Origin: Rhynchopus sp. YZ270_cl-10
Taxonomy: Eukaryota; Euglenozoa; Diplonemea; Diplonemida; Diplonemidae
Length of the DNA: 64,000 nucleotides
Reading direction: 5' to 3'
Assembly: GCA_964035575.1 (NCBI GenBank)
Contig: OZ037836.1
Coordinates: forward strand, 558,001 to 622,000
The notes below the pieces were generated by a model. The model ran no database searches and had not been told where the DNA came from. It was given only the letters and a program-made list of their open reading frames with translations. How positions within the stretch are numbered: the stretch's first letter is position 1; the number at the start of each line of letters is the position of its first letter. Shown one piece after another: positions 62,953-64,000 of the stretch. The position numbers and the translations under genes were made by a program.

Positions 62953-63459
62953 GTCCATCCCCGAGATCGCCCCTGCGTCCTTCGTCGCCTGACGCTGCGA
63001 GTCGTTGAAGTACGCAGGCACAGTCACAACGCTCTTCTTCACCTCCTTCCCAAGGAACTGCTCCGCCGTCTCCTTCATCTTCACAAGGATCATCGCAGAG
63101 ATCTCCTCAGGCCTGAACGTCTTCGTCGTCCCCATGAACGACACCTCAATCAGCGGCTTCCCGTCCTCCTTCGCCACAACCTTGAACGGCCAGTGCTTCA
63201 TGTCGCTCTGCACAGACGAGTCCTCCAGCTTGCGCCCGATCAGACGCTTCGCGTCGAACACCGTGTTCGTCGGGTTCATCGCCACCTGGTTCTTCGCCGC
63301 ATCTCCGATCAGACGCTCGCTGTCTGCGAACGCCACGTACGACGGGGTCGTCCTGTTCCCCTGGTTATTCGCAATGATCTCCACACGCTCGTTCTGCCAC
63401 ACTCCCACACACGAGTAGGTCGTTCCCAAGTCAATACCGATGGCTCCGTCGTAGGACAT
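61615..63459 (-). CDS. HSP70: Heat shock protein 70 (cytosolic type, truncated tail)
   Basis: 614 residues. The ATPase domain has [20 protein letters not shown], the phosphate loop [19 protein letters not shown] and [15 protein letters not shown]; the substrate-binding domain has [20 protein letters not shown] and the lid helices. ATP-driven chaperone for unfolded proteins, working with DnaJ partners. The start is the ATG at 63459 ([12 protein letters not shown]); the upstream open frame is leader sequence. The protein stops at RKMYDQAA, right after the helical lid, so the GGMP-type linker and the C-terminal EEVD that bind TPR co-chaperones are absent. No mitochondrial or ER signal is present. 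Confidence 0.96.
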
Positions 63460-64000
63460 TGTAGTGTTGTTTTGTGGTCTTTGGTTTTTGATAGAAAAAA
63501 TAAGGTAAAAAGTGATGAGCTGTTTGTTGTGTGTGTTGTGTGTTGTGTGTGGGTGTTGGAGTGGGTAAGTGGTTGTGGGTATTGGGTGGTCAGAGGGTGG
63601 ACACTTGGTTGGTGGACGGGAGGGTGTCAGTGTGGATGGTGTTGTGGGACGTGTCTTTGGTGTTGTGCGTTGTGGGGGGAGATCTGCACAGATCGAGAAT
63701 ACGTGAAGAACGCACGGGCAGAAGGAGACAAGAAGAAGGCAGACATGTTGCCACTGAGACGATAGAGGTGTAAGACAAAGGGGACACCTCTGTGTGCAGA
63801 ACTGTATGCTGCAAGGCTGTGATGGGACGGGAGGGATGTCTCTCTCTGTGGGGGTGGACAAGTGTCAAAAGGGAAGTACTCAAACTGGCAAAATATCTAT
63901 TTTGATTCAGCCTTTCTGTTCATTTTTGGGGGAAGTACAGCGCAAAGTCAAATGGTTGTTGTTTATAAAGTAACGAGCAGCTAGCCTCTCAAAAGATGCA
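63460..64000. other. Upstream region of HSP70
   Basis: The coding-strand leader reads ttattttttctatcaaaaac then caaag and accacaaaacaacactaca before the ATG, a pyrimidine tract and AG that could serve as splice acceptor. GT-rich from 63515 to 63680 on the plus strand. gcctctc at 63983 resembles the recurrent cctctcgtg block. No other gene. Confidence 0.4.

Noticed and set aside
61651-63765. 704-codon open frame on the strand opposite HSP70
   Set aside because: Antisense shadow of a GC-biased HSP70 gene; Arg/Leu/His-rich and without any domain.

Overview
This is a repeat-rich, nuclear-type eukaryotic window from a protist. Ten confident protein genes appear as long uninterrupted reading frames on the minus strand, separated by kilobases of noncoding DNA. 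The HSP70 sequence ([20 protein letters not shown]), the expanded family of receptor proteins with degenerate class III cyclase-like domains, and the one-strand gene order would fit a discoban such as a euglenozoan. That placement is inference; Dictyostelium-like HSP70s share some of these residues.

Layout. 0.4-6.1 kb: two paralogous genes for ubiquitin-like plus leucine-rich-repeat proteins flank a Mutator-like element with about 200-bp inverted repeats. 6.8-7.25 kb: an antisense, partly scrambled fragment of large-subunit rRNA. 7.9-12.9 kb: small inverted-repeat elements, a GC-palindrome array and foldback sequences. 12.9-15.5 kb: a receptor with a cyclase-like domain whose 3' end is duplicated around a piece of an LRR gene. 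17.4-20.5 kb: nested inverted-repeat elements, then a third LRR gene. 23-33 kb: a mobile-element graveyard with hAT-type elements, tandem-repeat arrays, a retroelement RNase H fragment and a decayed tyrosine-recombinase element. 34.7-37.1 kb: a second cyclase-like receptor. 40.4-43.5 kb: a UBC12-type E2 gene, a zinc-knuckle ORF and an intact tyrosine-recombinase gene between inverted repeats. 46-60.4 kb: two very large paralogous receptors (PA, Cache-like, LamG-like, HAMP, cyclase-like). 61.6-63.5 kb: an HSP70 lacking the usual EEVD tail.

Most of the noncoding DNA can be assigned to recurring modules. At least five elements show perfect 8-bp target duplications of hAT type. Several elements with different termini share one internal block of about 55 bp. 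Other dispersed modules look like 5' and 3' gene flanks left behind after coding sequence was lost. The most unusual system is the tyrosine-recombinase element with inverted repeats and a long terminal hairpin, present once intact and once as a relic with the same layout.
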